From CAYWLQ01 sp964458775 (GTDB lineage: Bacteria > Myxococcota_A > Polyangia > JAAYKL01), in assembly GCA_964458775.1 (NCBI GenBank), contig CAYWLQ010000077.1, positions 1-25,142 of the forward strand: a stretch of DNA of 25,142 bases, given 5' to 3'. Positions 1 to 8,230 of this stretch are shown here, piece after piece; position 1 is the first letter of the stretch; each line of letters begins with the position of its first letter. A program made the position numbers and the translations under genes. The notes below the pieces were generated by a model. It saw only the letters and a list, made by a program, of their open reading frames with translations. It ran no database searches and was not told where the DNA came from.

Positions 1-122
1 TATAACTAGGTTTCCTTAAACGAATGAGCTCGATTCTTAAGCGAATGCCATTGACTCCGAAACCCGCACTATAACTAGTTTTCCTTAAACGAATGAGCTC
101 GATTCTTAAGCGAATGCCATTG
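1..122. repeat. 53-bp direct repeat, two copies
   Basis: Positions 1-53 and 70-122 are the same 53-bp sequence with one mismatch (position 10 G versus position 79 T), separated by 16 bp, giving a 69-bp period. Each copy contains the palindrome GAGCTC and the segment ATTCTTAAGCGAATG. The first copy begins exactly at the window edge, so the array may continue to the left. No coding capacity is convincing here. Confidence 0.9.
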
Positions 123-129
123 TTCCCAT

Positions 130-215
130 ACCAGCCCAGTGCATCGCACTGGGGTTTGGTGTATAAAAAAATAGTACAAGCCCTGTAAAGGGCGTTCCAT
201 ATGGACCGCACTTAC
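130..215. repeat. Cluster of short hairpins/palindromes
   Basis: Several perfect small inverted repeats follow each other: CCCAGTGC/GCACTGGG with a 3-nt loop at 135-153, GCCCT/AGGGC around 180-193, the palindrome TCCATATGGA around 196-205, and GCACT/AGTGC around 208-220. The first has flanking partial complementarity (ATACC... and ...GGTGTAT). They resemble REP-type intergenic elements, but I recognise no named family. Confidence 0.5.
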
Positions 216-233
216 AGTGCTTATATTCTTTCC

Positions 234-515
234 AAGGATCCGCACCCGGGTTGATTTTCTCCCAAGGATCCGCACCCGCAAGGATCCGCAAGGATCCGCA
301 CCCGCAAGGATCCGCAAGGATCCGCACCCGGGTTGATTTTCTGCGGGTTGATTTTCTGCACTGGCCCACCCTTTCGAAATGGCGCAATTTCGACGAATTA
401 GTCGATTTTAAAGAGACGGCCGGCATTCTCGCTTTGTCCAGTGCAAGGCTGATATTTCGAAATGAATCAACCCGGGTGCGGGTTCTGCGCGGGTGCGGGT
501 TCTGCGGGTTCTGCA
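234..515. repeat. Mosaic short-word repeat with inverted arms
   Basis: The left arm has six copies of AAGGATCCGCA (starting at 234, 264, 280, 290, 306, 316), spaced alternately 10 and 16 bp, and three copies of GGGTTGATTTTCT (248, 330, 345). The right arm has three copies of GCGGGTTCTGC (478, 495, 504). The arms are joined by perfect inverted matches: GCACCCGGGTTGATT at 324-338 with its complement at 465-479, and TGCACTGG at 357-364 with its complement at 438-445. The centre (about 365-437) is unique sequence. Open frames across it only reflect the absence of stops in the repeat words. Confidence 0.8.
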
Positions 516-585
516 AACAGTAACTATATCCTATTAATTTTCATCTTGACGCTTCTATTGGGAATCTCTTATTTGTCTCCTCATT
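516..585. other. Non-coding leader before the membrane protein gene
   Basis: A short AT-rich stretch between the repeat mosaic and the first gene. I see no clear Shine-Dalgarno sequence before the ATG at 586 and no convincing promoter. Together with the repeats it makes a 585-bp gene-free region. Confidence 0.5.
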
Positions 586-2304
586 ATGAATGTTTTTTTT
601 TCGTCTCTGTTAAACATCATTAGTTTTAAAAAACGTGAAACCTTCGCAACGTTTGTTTTGGGCGTTACTATACTGATTCTTTCTTCTGTCATTTATTACA
701 GTGAGGCGCTTAATCCCAATCCTTCGGCCGGATTTATGGATTTTTTTGGATGGAAAATTAAGCTTTCTTATAAGCTTCATCATTTTGAAACCTTGCTCGG
801 CATATCAGCCGCTGTTGGAGCTATCCTCTGCATTGCAGGTGTTTTTATTAAGGATAGCAAACGTTTTAAACAATGGCAGTTTGGACTTCTGCTCTTTTTG
901 GTTCTGGTGTGCACCGTTACTTCTACACTCAAATACGGTTTTATAAGAGATTTATATTTTGATGTCGGTGATACATTTTGCTACTTTCTTGGGCCTAAGT
1001 ACTTCAAGGAGCTGGGCTACGATGTTCATTACGAGTGCGCCGCTGCAGCTCAGGTGGAAAGCGGTTCGCGGCTTGCCGGTAGCGGTCGAGATCTCAGAAG
1101 CAACGATATGAGATTTATTAAAAGTCTGACTAAATCTGAAAAAAGAGAGGCTTGTCGTTCACGATTTAGCGAGGCAAGATGGGAGAGTTACAAGCAGGAA
1201 GTTAATTTTTTCAGAGATCGGCACGATGATAACGGTTGGCAAAGGCGTTTTCGGGACCATGGATATAACGGAACACCGATTTATCAGGCTTTTGCCGGAT
1301 TGATAGCAAACTCAGTTGAGCTTAACCACCGCAATATGGTTCTTTTGTCGCTGCTCAATCTTTGGATGGTTTTCGCCATGTTTGCTATGGTGATCAATGC
1401 CTTCGGTTGGCGCTTAGGTTTATTGTTTTCGCTATTCTTCTTCTCAAATTTCTTAGAACGATGGCTTCTTGGAGGTGCGTATCTGAGATATGAATGGATA
1501 ACTGCCGTTGTTATCGGACTATCATTTATGAAACTCGGCAAGTACCACATCGCCGGAGGCTTTCTCGCATTCGCTGCCGGTGTCAAAATTTTTCCGATGC
1601 TACTATTTCTGGGAATCAGTGCTACAGTAGTATGGGATTTGATTTCTAGGAGAGTTATTTTACCTGAGTATAAGTCTTTCTTCAAGGGCGCCTTTATTAC
1701 CGGTGCTATCTTGTTAATAATAAGTGTCCTTCACGGACAAGGTTTTGAAAACTGGTCGCAATTCCTTCATCAAATGAACCTTAATTCGGGTCGTTACACA
1801 GATGTTCGAGTGGGATTTGTTTACAATTTTTTATGGCCCAAAAAAGTTTGGTCAACAGACATGTCGGTTTCTTGGGCGTTTTGCTTAGATAACATGAATA
1901 AACCGTTCTTTTTGTTTTTAACCTTAAACCACATTCGCTTGATTCTGATGGGCGCTTTTTTGTTTTTCACCTTTAAAAAGCTACGAGCTATGGACGATAT
2001 TACCCGAACCGTCTTCGTGGGTTTTCTTACATTTTTTCTATTCTTTGGAACTGTACGCTACTATTACAGCGGTTTTTTGGGCTTGCCTTTGATGTGGCAT
2101 GCATCCATGGATAATCGCTCAGGCAAGCTTTTTTTCGCCTACCTTTTAGTTGTTTCGAGTCTGGGATATCTTGCCCGTGAAATAACAGACCTTGCTTTTT
2201 TATACAATACGTTCTACCCGACAGTCCTTACAGTATACTTCGTCGCCTACCTTGTGTTTCTCAGGTTCAAGAACGATCACAATTCGGTAAACCTTACAAA
2301 ATAA
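586..2304 (+). CDS. Multi-spanning membrane protein, GT-C/GT87 (DUF2029)-like
   Basis: This encodes a 572-residue integral membrane protein with roughly ten or more hydrophobic segments (for example near residues 17-36, 68-88, 98-117, 246-266 and several pairs to the C-terminus). A long polar loop (about 118-245) lies after the third segment and carries the most protein-like conserved-looking text, including FDVGD near 125 and DHGYNGTP at 224-231. A large extracytoplasmic loop with acidic residues early in a polytopic protein is typical of GT-C glycosyltransferases that use polyprenyl-phosphate sugars, and the overall look recalls GT87/DUF2029 members. Substrate is unknown. It stands alone: the next gene converges on it 16 bp downstream. 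Start choice is the first ATG in frame; it lacks an obvious ribosome binding site. Confidence 0.6.
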   Translation: MNVFFSSLLNIISFKKRETFATFVLGVTILILSSVIYYSEALNPNPSAGFMDFFGWKIKLSYKLHHFETLLGISAAVGAILCIAGVFIKDSKRFKQWQFGLLLFLVLVCTVTSTLKYGFIRDLYFDVGDTFCYFLGPKYFKELGYDVHYECAAAAQVESGSRLAGSGRDLRSNDMRFIKSLTKSEKREACRSRFSEARWESYKQEVNFFRDRHDDNGWQRRFRDHGYNGTPIYQAFAGLIANSVELNHRNMVLLSLLNLWMVFAMFAMVINAFGWRLGLLFSLFFFSNFLERWLLGGAYLRYEWITAVVIGLSFMKLGKYHIAGGFLAFAAGVKIFPMLLFLGISATVVWDLISRRVILPEYKSFFKGAFITGAILLIISVLHGQGFENWSQFLHQMNLNSGRYTDVRVGFVYNFLWPKKVWSTDMSVSWAFCLDNMNKPFFLFLTLNHIRLILMGAFLFFTFKKLRAMDDITRTVFVGFLTFFLFFGTVRYYYSGFLGLPLMWHASMDNRSGKLFFAYLLVVSSLGYLAREITDLAFLYNTFYPTVLTVYFVAYLVFLRFKNDHNSVNLTK

Positions 2305-2320
2305 ATTCAAACATTAACAG

Positions 2321-3859
2321 CTACCCGGCAGGTACAAAGGGCAGGATGGTTTTTAGATCTTCATCATCAAAGCGCAGCATTAGACCGAAGAAGAAATCTC
2401 TTTTGTCGTTTAGGATGTCGGATACTCCTCCTATAATGTAGAACTGTCTCAAGAATTCAACGGCCAGCATAGAGCGCAGTCTGGGGAAGACATCGTCGTT
2501 AAATCTATATACGTCGGTGCTTATTTCTATTCGGTTTCGCCAGAAATGAAGATCCAGTCCCAAGCCTCCGGAGTTGTCTTTAACGCCGAATCTAAAGGTT
2601 GCAAAATGAATTCTTCTTGCAAACATTAACGAAAACAAAAGCGTATCTTTGGTAACATGTCTTACCTCTCGATACTGCGCCGGCTCATTGGGGTTGGTGG
2701 TTTCTACCACTGTTTGAGTGTGAACCGTTTCTCCTCTCGGGTCGTATGCTGCTTCAATGAGATAGTACTTGTCTTCTCTGGGTTGCAGCCTTAGTTGCAG
2801 TCCGCTTCTAAACCCTTGTGACAACACATTGTATTCTGCCGACATACCTACTACGGTTCTAAGTTTGGTAATGCCCGAAACCAAGCCTCCGACTTCTTCT
2901 ACTGTGTTTTGTACGTCATCGATTAGCTTGTCGTCTTTAAGAAGTCTGCCCACCGTGCCTTCACCCTGGTTTAGACCCTCAACCACTGTATTTGCACCGT
3001 CAATTGTTCTATTTAGTTTCTCAAGGGTTTTGTCCAAATTGGCATCTAAATTGGCAACAGTTTTTCTGATATCTTTTATTGTTCCTTCAGCTTCCGAAAC
3101 CGCACTCTCGGCATTGCCCGTATTTTTCTCTACAAAAACCCTTATTTCTCTTGTAACCTCTTTTAGGTCATTGATGATTTGACGAACCCCCGGTCGAGCA
3201 TCTGCTGCTATTCCGTCTACATTTGACAGTGTTCTGGCAACGGTATCCTGGTTTGATTTGATTAGCTCATTAATCGATTTTGAGACATCCCTTAGATTTG
3301 CCAACACCTCCGCCATTTGCCGGCTTCCTTCTTCCGAGCCGAAAACAGATTTTAGACTTTGGGTCACCGCCTGTACATCTTGGGTTATCTTGTCGACATT
3401 TCCCATCAGGCCGGATTCTCCGGTTTTCTTTATTTGGTCACCGTCAACTAGTTTCTTTTGGGTAACATCTCCGGGACGAAGAACAACCAGCTGATCGCCT
3501 AATAGAGAGTCCGTAGCTTTTAGAGCTTCGGCATTCTCATATATTGATACTTCGCCGTTGATTAAAAAAATTACCTTTGCACCTACAATGACTCGCTTTT
3601 TGGTTTTCCCGAGGGCTTCGTCCATTACTTCTTCTTCGATAGTATCAAGAGAAATGCTTTCGATATGTCCGACCTTAAGACCTGCAATCCTAACGTGCGA
3701 TTTTTCGTGAAGTCCGCTCGCATCGGGAAAAACGGCCCATAACCGATAGTAACCTGACTTGCCGAAAGAATCCGAAACAAACTGAATTGCTAGATATAAT
3801 CCGGCTAAAACGGCAATTGTTAGCACACCTACTGCGATAGCGTTTCGAGTTGTCTTCAT
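2321..3859 (-). CDS. MCE/MlaD-family lipid-transport protein
   Basis: This 512-residue protein has one N-terminal membrane anchor (about residues 7-27), then an MCE domain (about 38-145) with the typical VFPDASGL and VRIAGLKVGHIESI segments and LLGDQLVVL near its end. A long helical/coiled region (about 150-335) follows, with a GEGTVGRLL motif common in MCE proteins of this type. The C-terminal part (about 340-512) is rich in alternating strands and ends with FGLMLRFDDEDLKTIL, reminiscent of an outer-membrane-facing beta domain. MCE proteins bind lipids in the periplasm as substrate-binding parts of Mla-type ABC transporters. The permease and ATPase partners (mlaE, mlaF) are not adjacent, which is unusual. 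A small palindrome lies about 40 bp upstream of the start. Confidence 0.85.
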   Translation of the reverse strand: MKTTRNAIAVGVLTIAVLAGLYLAIQFVSDSFGKSGYYRLWAVFPDASGLHEKSHVRIAGLKVGHIESISLDTIEEEVMDEALGKTKKRVIVGAKVIFLINGEVSIYENAEALKATDSLLGDQLVVLRPGDVTQKKLVDGDQIKKTGESGLMGNVDKITQDVQAVTQSLKSVFGSEEGSRQMAEVLANLRDVSKSINELIKSNQDTVARTLSNVDGIAADARPGVRQIINDLKEVTREIRVFVEKNTGNAESAVSEAEGTIKDIRKTVANLDANLDKTLEKLNRTIDGANTVVEGLNQGEGTVGRLLKDDKLIDDVQNTVEEVGGLVSGITKLRTVVGMSAEYNVLSQGFRSGLQLRLQPREDKYYLIEAAYDPRGETVHTQTVVETTNPNEPAQYREVRHVTKDTLLFSLMFARRIHFATFRFGVKDNSGGLGLDLHFWRNRIEISTDVYRFNDDVFPRLRSMLAVEFLRQFYIIGGVSDILNDKRDFFFGLMLRFDDEDLKTILPFVPAG

Positions 3860-3898
3860 ATTGAATTAATTCACTTCCGCATTAACTTGCATTCATCA

Positions 3899-3914
3899 TA
3901 CGATACATATCGTA
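3899..3914. promoter_or_regulatory. Short inverted repeat upstream of the MCE gene
   Basis: TACGAT-ACAT-ATCGTA forms a 6-bp inverted repeat with a 4-bp centre, 40 bp upstream of the MCE start codon and about 50 bp after the end of the phosphate cotransporter gene. It has the size of a dimeric regulator operator, but no known regulator motif is recognised and it may be chance in AT-rich DNA. Confidence 0.25.
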
Positions 3915-3967
3915 AAAGAATTTCATGTCAAAGCGCAAGTTAGTGCATCTAAAGCAACATCAGTTGT

Positions 3968-5647
3968 TTAAATGTCGCTTATCTCGACACGCTCCGCAAT
4001 ATTTGTAAGGTGGTCTGCTATTCTTTCGAGATTGGCTATTAAATCAAAAAAAACAACTCCGGACAAAACACCTCCGGTTTTGTCGACATCTAATTTACCG
4101 ATATTTGCATGGGACAGCATTTCAAAAGCTGCATCTATTTTTTTCTCAGATTTCATAGCTTCTTCAATAATTTCGGGCTTCTTAATATCAAGTGCTTTAA
4201 GAACAATATTACAATGATCTTCAACAAGTTTGAAAAACTTTTGTATTTCGTCAACAACCTCTTGGGAAAAGACGATTTTATTATTTATTTTTAGCTCTGT
4301 AAGCTCCAACAAGTTCTCAGCATGGTCTCCTATTCGCTCAGCATCGTTAATGCAATGAATAAGGCGCGGAATGGCGTAACTGTCTTCTTCAGATAGATCC
4401 AATCTGGTCAACTGTACCAAAAACGCTGTCGTTTGATGCTGAAGTTTATCAATTATTTCTTCACGTCTTCGAATTTCTGTGGAGTCTTTTAGGTTGTTCT
4501 CCATAAAAGCGGCAAATCCGGCGATAATATTCTTTTTTGCAATTTTAGTCATATATGCCAGCTCTGAGACACATTGTTCAATCGCCGTGGGGGGATTTTC
4601 CAATAACAGCGGATCGAGATATCTTCTATCTACATCCGCATCATCAAACGATCCTTTGCCGAAGGACAATTTTTTGGCAGAACCGATAAGCACCGGCCAC
4701 ATTGCTGAGGAAAAAATAATTGTATTAATTATATTAAATGCCGAGTGAGCAACCGCTATTTGCATCATAATTGTGCTGTTTGCTCCGGATATTGAAACAG
4801 CGGAATCCGGAATCAAAAAACGAATACCTGCTTGATAAATACCGAGCAACAGCAATGGAGTAAAAATAGCGGTTCCAAAAATCTTAAACAGGCTGTTGGC
4901 CATTGCAACGCCTCTGGCCGCCTTGGTGCCTCCAATAGCAGCTAGCTGGGCTGTAATGGTAGTGCCGATATTGTCTCCCAGCATAATCGGCAAGGCAGCA
5001 TCCAAGCTGATTATGCCATGGGAAGCCATAACTTGTAAAATTGCGATAGTGGCACTGCTGCTTTGAATTATTACTGTTACAACCGTTCCTGCTAGAATAC
5101 CCAGAAAGGGATTTTCTGCGCAAGTTGCAAAGAAGTCAGTGATCATCTTGCTGTTTTTTATGGGGCCCACTCCGTCGGCCATGGTTCCGAGACCTAAAAA
5201 CAAAAATCCGAATCCAAGCAATACTTGGCCGATCATTTTGGGTTTTCTTCGCTTGGCAACAAAATTGATAATAAAGCCGAGACCTATAATCGGCAAAGAA
5301 AACGAAACGATTTTAAACTCACCGATTCCCAAAGCCGAAACTATCCAAGCGGTAATAGTAGTCCCTATATCAGCCCCAAGAACCACCGCAACACCCTGCT
5401 GAAAAGCCAGGAGCCCGGCATTGATGAAGCCGACCACCATCACACTGGTGGCGCTGCTGCTTTGTATGCTGCATGTGATTACCAAACCTACCAAAATTGC
5501 AGCCGGTCGGTTTTTGGTCAAAGTTCGAAGGACTCGTTTAAAAGATTCACTGCTGATCTTTTTTAAACCGTCTGACATGAGATTCATACCGTATAGAAAA
5601 ACTGCCAAACCGCCGAAAGACTTAAATACGATTATATGATATTCCAT
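3968..5647 (-). CDS. Na+/phosphate cotransporter with PhoU-like C-terminal domain
   Basis: The 559-residue protein has the duplicated core of the NptA/PNaS (SLC34-like) family: QSSSAT at residues 62-67 and 195-200, each followed about 25 residues later by GADIGTTITA (91-100) and GDNIGTTITA (224-233). Hydrophobic segments fill residues 1-320. The cytoplasmic tail (about 355-559) carries two PhoU-type helical repeats, with metal-binding-type motifs around DAERIGDH (435-442) and LERIADH (540-546). It should import inorganic phosphate with sodium, with the tail probably regulating flux. It is transcribed toward the MCE gene with 108 bp between them, so the two may or may not share a transcript. 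Ribosome binding site is weak. The family assignment is firm; phosphate as substrate is inferred from the family. Confidence 0.93.
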   Translation of the reverse strand: MEYHIIVFKSFGGLAVFLYGMNLMSDGLKKISSESFKRVLRTLTKNRPAAILVGLVITCSIQSSSATSVMVVGFINAGLLAFQQGVAVVLGADIGTTITAWIVSALGIGEFKIVSFSLPIIGLGFIINFVAKRRKPKMIGQVLLGFGFLFLGLGTMADGVGPIKNSKMITDFFATCAENPFLGILAGTVVTVIIQSSSATIAILQVMASHGIISLDAALPIMLGDNIGTTITAQLAAIGGTKAARGVAMANSLFKIFGTAIFTPLLLLGIYQAGIRFLIPDSAVSISGANSTIMMQIAVAHSAFNIINTIIFSSAMWPVLIGSAKKLSFGKGSFDDADVDRRYLDPLLLENPPTAIEQCVSELAYMTKIAKKNIIAGFAAFMENNLKDSTEIRRREEIIDKLQHQTTAFLVQLTRLDLSEEDSYAIPRLIHCINDAERIGDHAENLLELTELKINNKIVFSQEVVDEIQKFFKLVEDHCNIVLKALDIKKPEIIEEAMKSEKKIDAAFEMLSHANIGKLDVDKTGGVLSGVVFFDLIANLERIADHLTNIAERVEISDI

Positions 5648-5957
5648 TTACAGCTTTTTTTGTTTTGCCGTTTTTTATGTTTATTTGAACCAAATGCATG
5701 AAATATTTCTTTGGTCAGAACCGATTATGATTCTCATTCTTTCGTGTTTCCACGACGTTGTTTAAATTCTTCTATCAGAAAAGTACCGTTCAAACCATAG
5801 TATGGCTTCCTTTTTTACAAATAACAACGATTTTTTTTGTCTTCAGCAAACAATGACCGGCTTGACCGGATTAAGTCATTAGGTTATCGAAAAAGCAGGT
5901 TATAACATGAAACCGATAATTTCTCGGTTTCCGCATACATCATGTGAGGTATCATTG
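5648..5957. other. Divergent intergenic region
   Basis: This 310-bp AT-rich region separates the leftward phosphate cotransporter gene from the rightward nifU-like group and must hold both promoters. On the + strand TTGACC (5862-5867) is followed after 17 bp by TATCGA (5885-5890), a good -35 but poor -10. The -35 lies in a direct repeat of TGACCGG (two copies 9 bp apart). No RNA gene or riboswitch fold was recognised. Confidence 0.4.
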
Positions 5958-6179
5958 ATGGAAGAACAAATAAAAGAAGTAATAGAGACCAAAATTCGTC
6001 CGGCCCTACAAATGGACGGAGGAGACATAGAGTTTGTCGCGCTAAAAGGCAATATAGTTCAAGTTCACCTAAGAGGTGCTTGCTGCGGATGTCCTTCAGC
6101 TGCAATGACACTTCAGCATGGGGTATTTCGCTTGTTAAAAGAAGCTATTCCCTCAATCGAAGGGGTTGACCCTGTATAG
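5958..6179 (+). CDS. NifU C-terminal-like Fe-S cluster scaffold
   Basis: A 73-residue stand-alone NifU C-terminal domain protein, which carries or assembles Fe-S clusters for delivery to apo-proteins. It shows the family pattern IRPALQMDGGDIEFV near the N-terminus and the CxxC cluster ligands Cys42 and Cys45 in ACCGCPSA. The frame is open from an ATG at 5907, but I prefer the ATG at 5958: the family normally starts at this MEEQIKEVI-type helix and a GAGGT sequence lies 7 bp upstream. It heads a + strand group with the DUF2203-like gene (14 bp later) and folE. Confidence 0.9.
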   Translation: MEEQIKEVIETKIRPALQMDGGDIEFVALKGNIVQVHLRGACCGCPSAAMTLQHGVFRLLKEAIPSIEGVDPV

Positions 6180-6193
6180 TTTCGTTCATAGTA

Positions 6194-6634
6194 ATGTCCG
6201 ATACTTCTACAATTTTTGCTAATAATGAAAAAAAAATACAGATGTTCAAATACTGGACATCTGAAATAATGTGTATTCAAATTGAAACACGCAACTGCCG
6301 GTTGGCTTTAGCTGATTGCGGTTTTGTAGGTGAAGACTATTTTGATACATATGACTACGATACACCGCCTGTGTTTAATCTGAAGCAAAAGTTGTCGGCA
6401 CTTAAAAGCCGAGAAGAACAAATCCTGTTAAAGATTTCCGAGGCAGGAGCGAAAATAATAGATTTTAGAACACTTGAAATAATCTTACCGGGAGGTCCGG
6501 TAGAAGATTCTTATTTGAGTTGGATACCTGGAGAGATTGTTATCGGATACTATAGACACAGCGATTGCCCGAAAGATAAAAGACACACTATTCCAGGTAT
6601 TGATCCAAAATCGGTAAATCCTGTACACCACTAA
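6194..6634 (+). CDS. DUF2203-like small cytoplasmic protein
   Basis: A 146-residue soluble protein of unknown function. Its second half, IIDFRTLEIILPGG (88-101) then YLSWIPGEIVIGYYRHSD (107-124), matches the recalled DUF2203 pattern of a glycine-led loop, an LCWRLGE-like strand and an H-containing aromatic strand. The N-terminal half is predicted helical and less typical. It lies 14 bp after the nifU-like gene and 21 bp before folE, so the three are probably co-transcribed. No Shine-Dalgarno sequence is clear at this ATG; an internal ATG at 6242 is an alternative. The family match is from memory of conserved text, not a search. Confidence 0.55.
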   Translation: MSDTSTIFANNEKKIQMFKYWTSEIMCIQIETRNCRLALADCGFVGEDYFDTYDYDTPPVFNLKQKLSALKSREEQILLKISEAGAKIIDFRTLEIILPGGPVEDSYLSWIPGEIVIGYYRHSDCPKDKRHTIPGIDPKSVNPVHH

Positions 6635-6655
6635 AAAATAAAAAAGCAGATAATC

Positions 6656-7255
6656 ATGTCATCAAACCGACAAAATTCCGAAAAACTAGCCAAAGCCTTT
6701 GAAGATCTTTTGCGAGCAGCCGGTCAATCTCCCGGCAGCAGAGAAGATTTATTGGAAACCCCAATTAGAGCATCGGCTTTGTGGTTAGAAGAAATTGTAG
6801 ACGGTTACGAGTGGAATCCCGCCGAAATATTAGCCGGCGGAAACAAAATTGAGGAAAGTCGCGATATGATCATCGTTCGCGATTTGTTTTTTCATTCTAC
6901 TTGTCCGCACCATCTTTTGCCGTATCACGGAATCGCCCACATTGCTTATGTTCCCTCAACCAGAACTGTCGGACTTTCAAAGATTTCCAGGTTGTTGGAT
7001 TGCTTTGCCCACAGACTTATTTTGCAGGAAGATCTGGGAAGACAAATCACACAAGCTCTTGTCGACCATCTTGGAGCATTGGGAGCAGCCTGCATGCTGG
7101 ATGCAGAACAGCTTTGCATGATAATACGCGAAGTTCGAAAACCCGGCTGCCGTGCAGTAACAGTCAGTTACGCCGGGCAAATGGTATCCGACCACAACCT
7201 GCGTCGAGAGTTTCTTTCGGCTATTCAACACGAAGAGCTTCAACAAAAATCATAG
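6656..7255 (+). CDS. folE: GTP cyclohydrolase I, divergent
   Basis: A 199-residue FolE-family protein; the family opens GTP to 7,8-dihydroneopterin triphosphate for folate or related pterins. The zinc ligands are present: Cys83 and His86 in CPHHLLPYHG, and Cys154. The catalytic His of that first motif (E. coli His112) is His85, and the GLSKISRLL and RLILQE segments (106-114, 120-125) match the GTP-binding core. Two features differ from canonical enzymes: the residue two before the third zinc Cys, His179 in E. coli, is Gln152 here, and the normally conserved RG after it reads RE. It may be a lineage-specific variant or have altered activity. It ends 8 bp from the convergent end of the chemotaxis operon. 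Confidence 0.85.
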   Translation: MSSNRQNSEKLAKAFEDLLRAAGQSPGSREDLLETPIRASALWLEEIVDGYEWNPAEILAGGNKIEESRDMIIVRDLFFHSTCPHHLLPYHGIAHIAYVPSTRTVGLSKISRLLDCFAHRLILQEDLGRQITQALVDHLGALGAACMLDAEQLCMIIREVRKPGCRAVTVSYAGQMVSDHNLRREFLSAIQHEELQQKS

Positions 7256-7263
7256 AAATATTG

Positions 7264-7743
7264 TCAGCAGTTAATTAGGGTTACTTGTCCCGGCTGATAT
7301 CCTGCAACCGTAACTGTTATGCTTAGAGTTCCCGAGTTTGTTGTAAGAGCAGCATTTATTTCAGCGTCTAAGGCTTCTCCGGGCAAATAGGTTTTCTTTA
7401 GTGATACCCTTATACCGGAAGAAGGTCTAAAAAGCTGTGCCAAAATATTAGCCACTTCATGAATATTGTCAGCAAGAACCTCAGAGAGTTGTTTTTTTGC
7501 AACTTCTTCAGCCGCTGCCCTTGGAGGCATTCCTGTAAGTGCCGCACCCAAACAGGCTCCGGCTGTTAAATCAAAAACACAAAGAGCAACCGGTATTCCC
7601 TGTCCGTCGTAATAAGCAGCAACAATTCTGGGATTTCCCGGAACCGGAGTTTTTGCTGCAACTGCTGTTACGTTTTTAAACAGCATTGCTGCCATAAGGT
7701 CCGAAAACTGTTTTGGAGTAGGCAAGGTAACTGCATTTCTCAT
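7264..7743 (-). CDS. CheX/CheC-like phosphatase paralogue, last gene of the che operon
   Basis: A 159-residue soluble protein. It is not a textbook CheX, but residues 92-99 (DNIHEVAN) give the D-x3-E-x2-N active-site pattern of the CheC/CheX/FliY phosphatases, in a predicted helix between strand-rich segments. The same motif sits at the same residue number in the upstream neighbour, with which it overlaps by 4 bp (ATGA). Family members remove phosphate from CheY. This is one of three such genes in the operon and the most diverged. Only one of the two helix motifs typical of CheC is seen, as in CheX. Family membership is inferred from motif and context. Confidence 0.6.
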   Translation of the reverse strand: MRNAVTLPTPKQFSDLMAAMLFKNVTAVAAKTPVPGNPRIVAAYYDGQGIPVALCVFDLTAGACLGAALTGMPPRAAAEEVAKKQLSEVLADNIHEVANILAQLFRPSSGIRVSLKKTYLPGEALDAEINAALTTNSGTLSITVTVAGYQPGQVTLINC

Positions 7744-8228
7744 TTTTTTTCTCCGTTCTGATGCTTCTTCAGTACAAACAAGGTTGCTTCAACTGCTCCC
7801 CATCGTACCAAAGCAGCACCCATTTCCATATTAGACGGTACCTCAATTCGACCCCACAAAACAATCGGAAGTCCCAGTACCATTGTCGATTCAGTTGAGT
7901 CTACCCTGGTTTTTAGGCTGCCGGCAAGAATGTTTACAATCTCTCCAAATGCATCAGATAAATCCGATTCGCTCAACGGTCCTTCATCGTCTTCCATGCC
8001 GAGCATTGAGCGAACCATAATATTGCAATGCTCCTGAGAAGCAGCAACACCCAATTGAATTGAATTTTGATCACCTAGCATAGCCACACAAGAGGTCATC
8101 GACTCAATGGGAGGGCTATTTGCAGGTTCAACCTCCATAGGATCTTCAAAAGCCAAAGCATCAGTACCAAGTTCTTCTGCAGCTCCCAAAAGATTTTGTA
8201 TCCAATAGTCTGTGGGCTTGGTAATCAT
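7740..8228 (-). CDS. CheX/CheC-like chemotaxis phosphatase
   Basis: A 162-residue protein with an N-terminal helical stretch, a strand region (about 44-70) and then the phosphatase helix DAFGEIVNILAG at residues 92-103, giving D92-x3-E96-x2-N99, the catalytic Glu/Asn pair of the CheC/CheX/FliY family. It is expected to dephosphorylate a CheY. It starts 2 bp after the end of a cheY gene, with a strong GGGAGG ribosome binding site inside that gene, so the pair is probably translationally coupled and may work together. It overlaps the next paralogue by 4 bp. Confidence 0.75.
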   Translation of the reverse strand: MITKPTDYWIQNLLGAAEELGTDALAFEDPMEVEPANSPPIESMTSCVAMLGDQNSIQLGVAASQEHCNIMVRSMLGMEDDEGPLSESDLSDAFGEIVNILAGSLKTRVDSTESTMVLGLPIVLWGRIEVPSNMEMGAALVRWGAVEATLFVLKKHQNGEKK

Positions 8229-8230
8229 GA

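Noticed and set aside
1..520. CRISPR array
   Set aside because: The 53-bp repeat has only two copies with a 16-bp spacer, and the other words are 10-16 bp with irregular spacing. No cas gene is in the window.
75..523. Open reading frames on both strands across the repeat region, with repetitive Arg/Pro/Gly peptides
   Set aside because: Frames are open on both strands because the repeat words lack stops. Peptides are low-complexity with no ribosome binding site or family resemblance.
4884..5566. Long frames overlapping the phosphate cotransporter gene on both strands
   Set aside because: Shadow frames of a clearly conserved coding sequence.
5802..5882. 26-codon ORF in the divergent region before the nifU-like gene
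   Set aside because: No Shine-Dalgarno sequence, low-complexity Asn/Phe/Thr content, and it overlaps the likely promoter.
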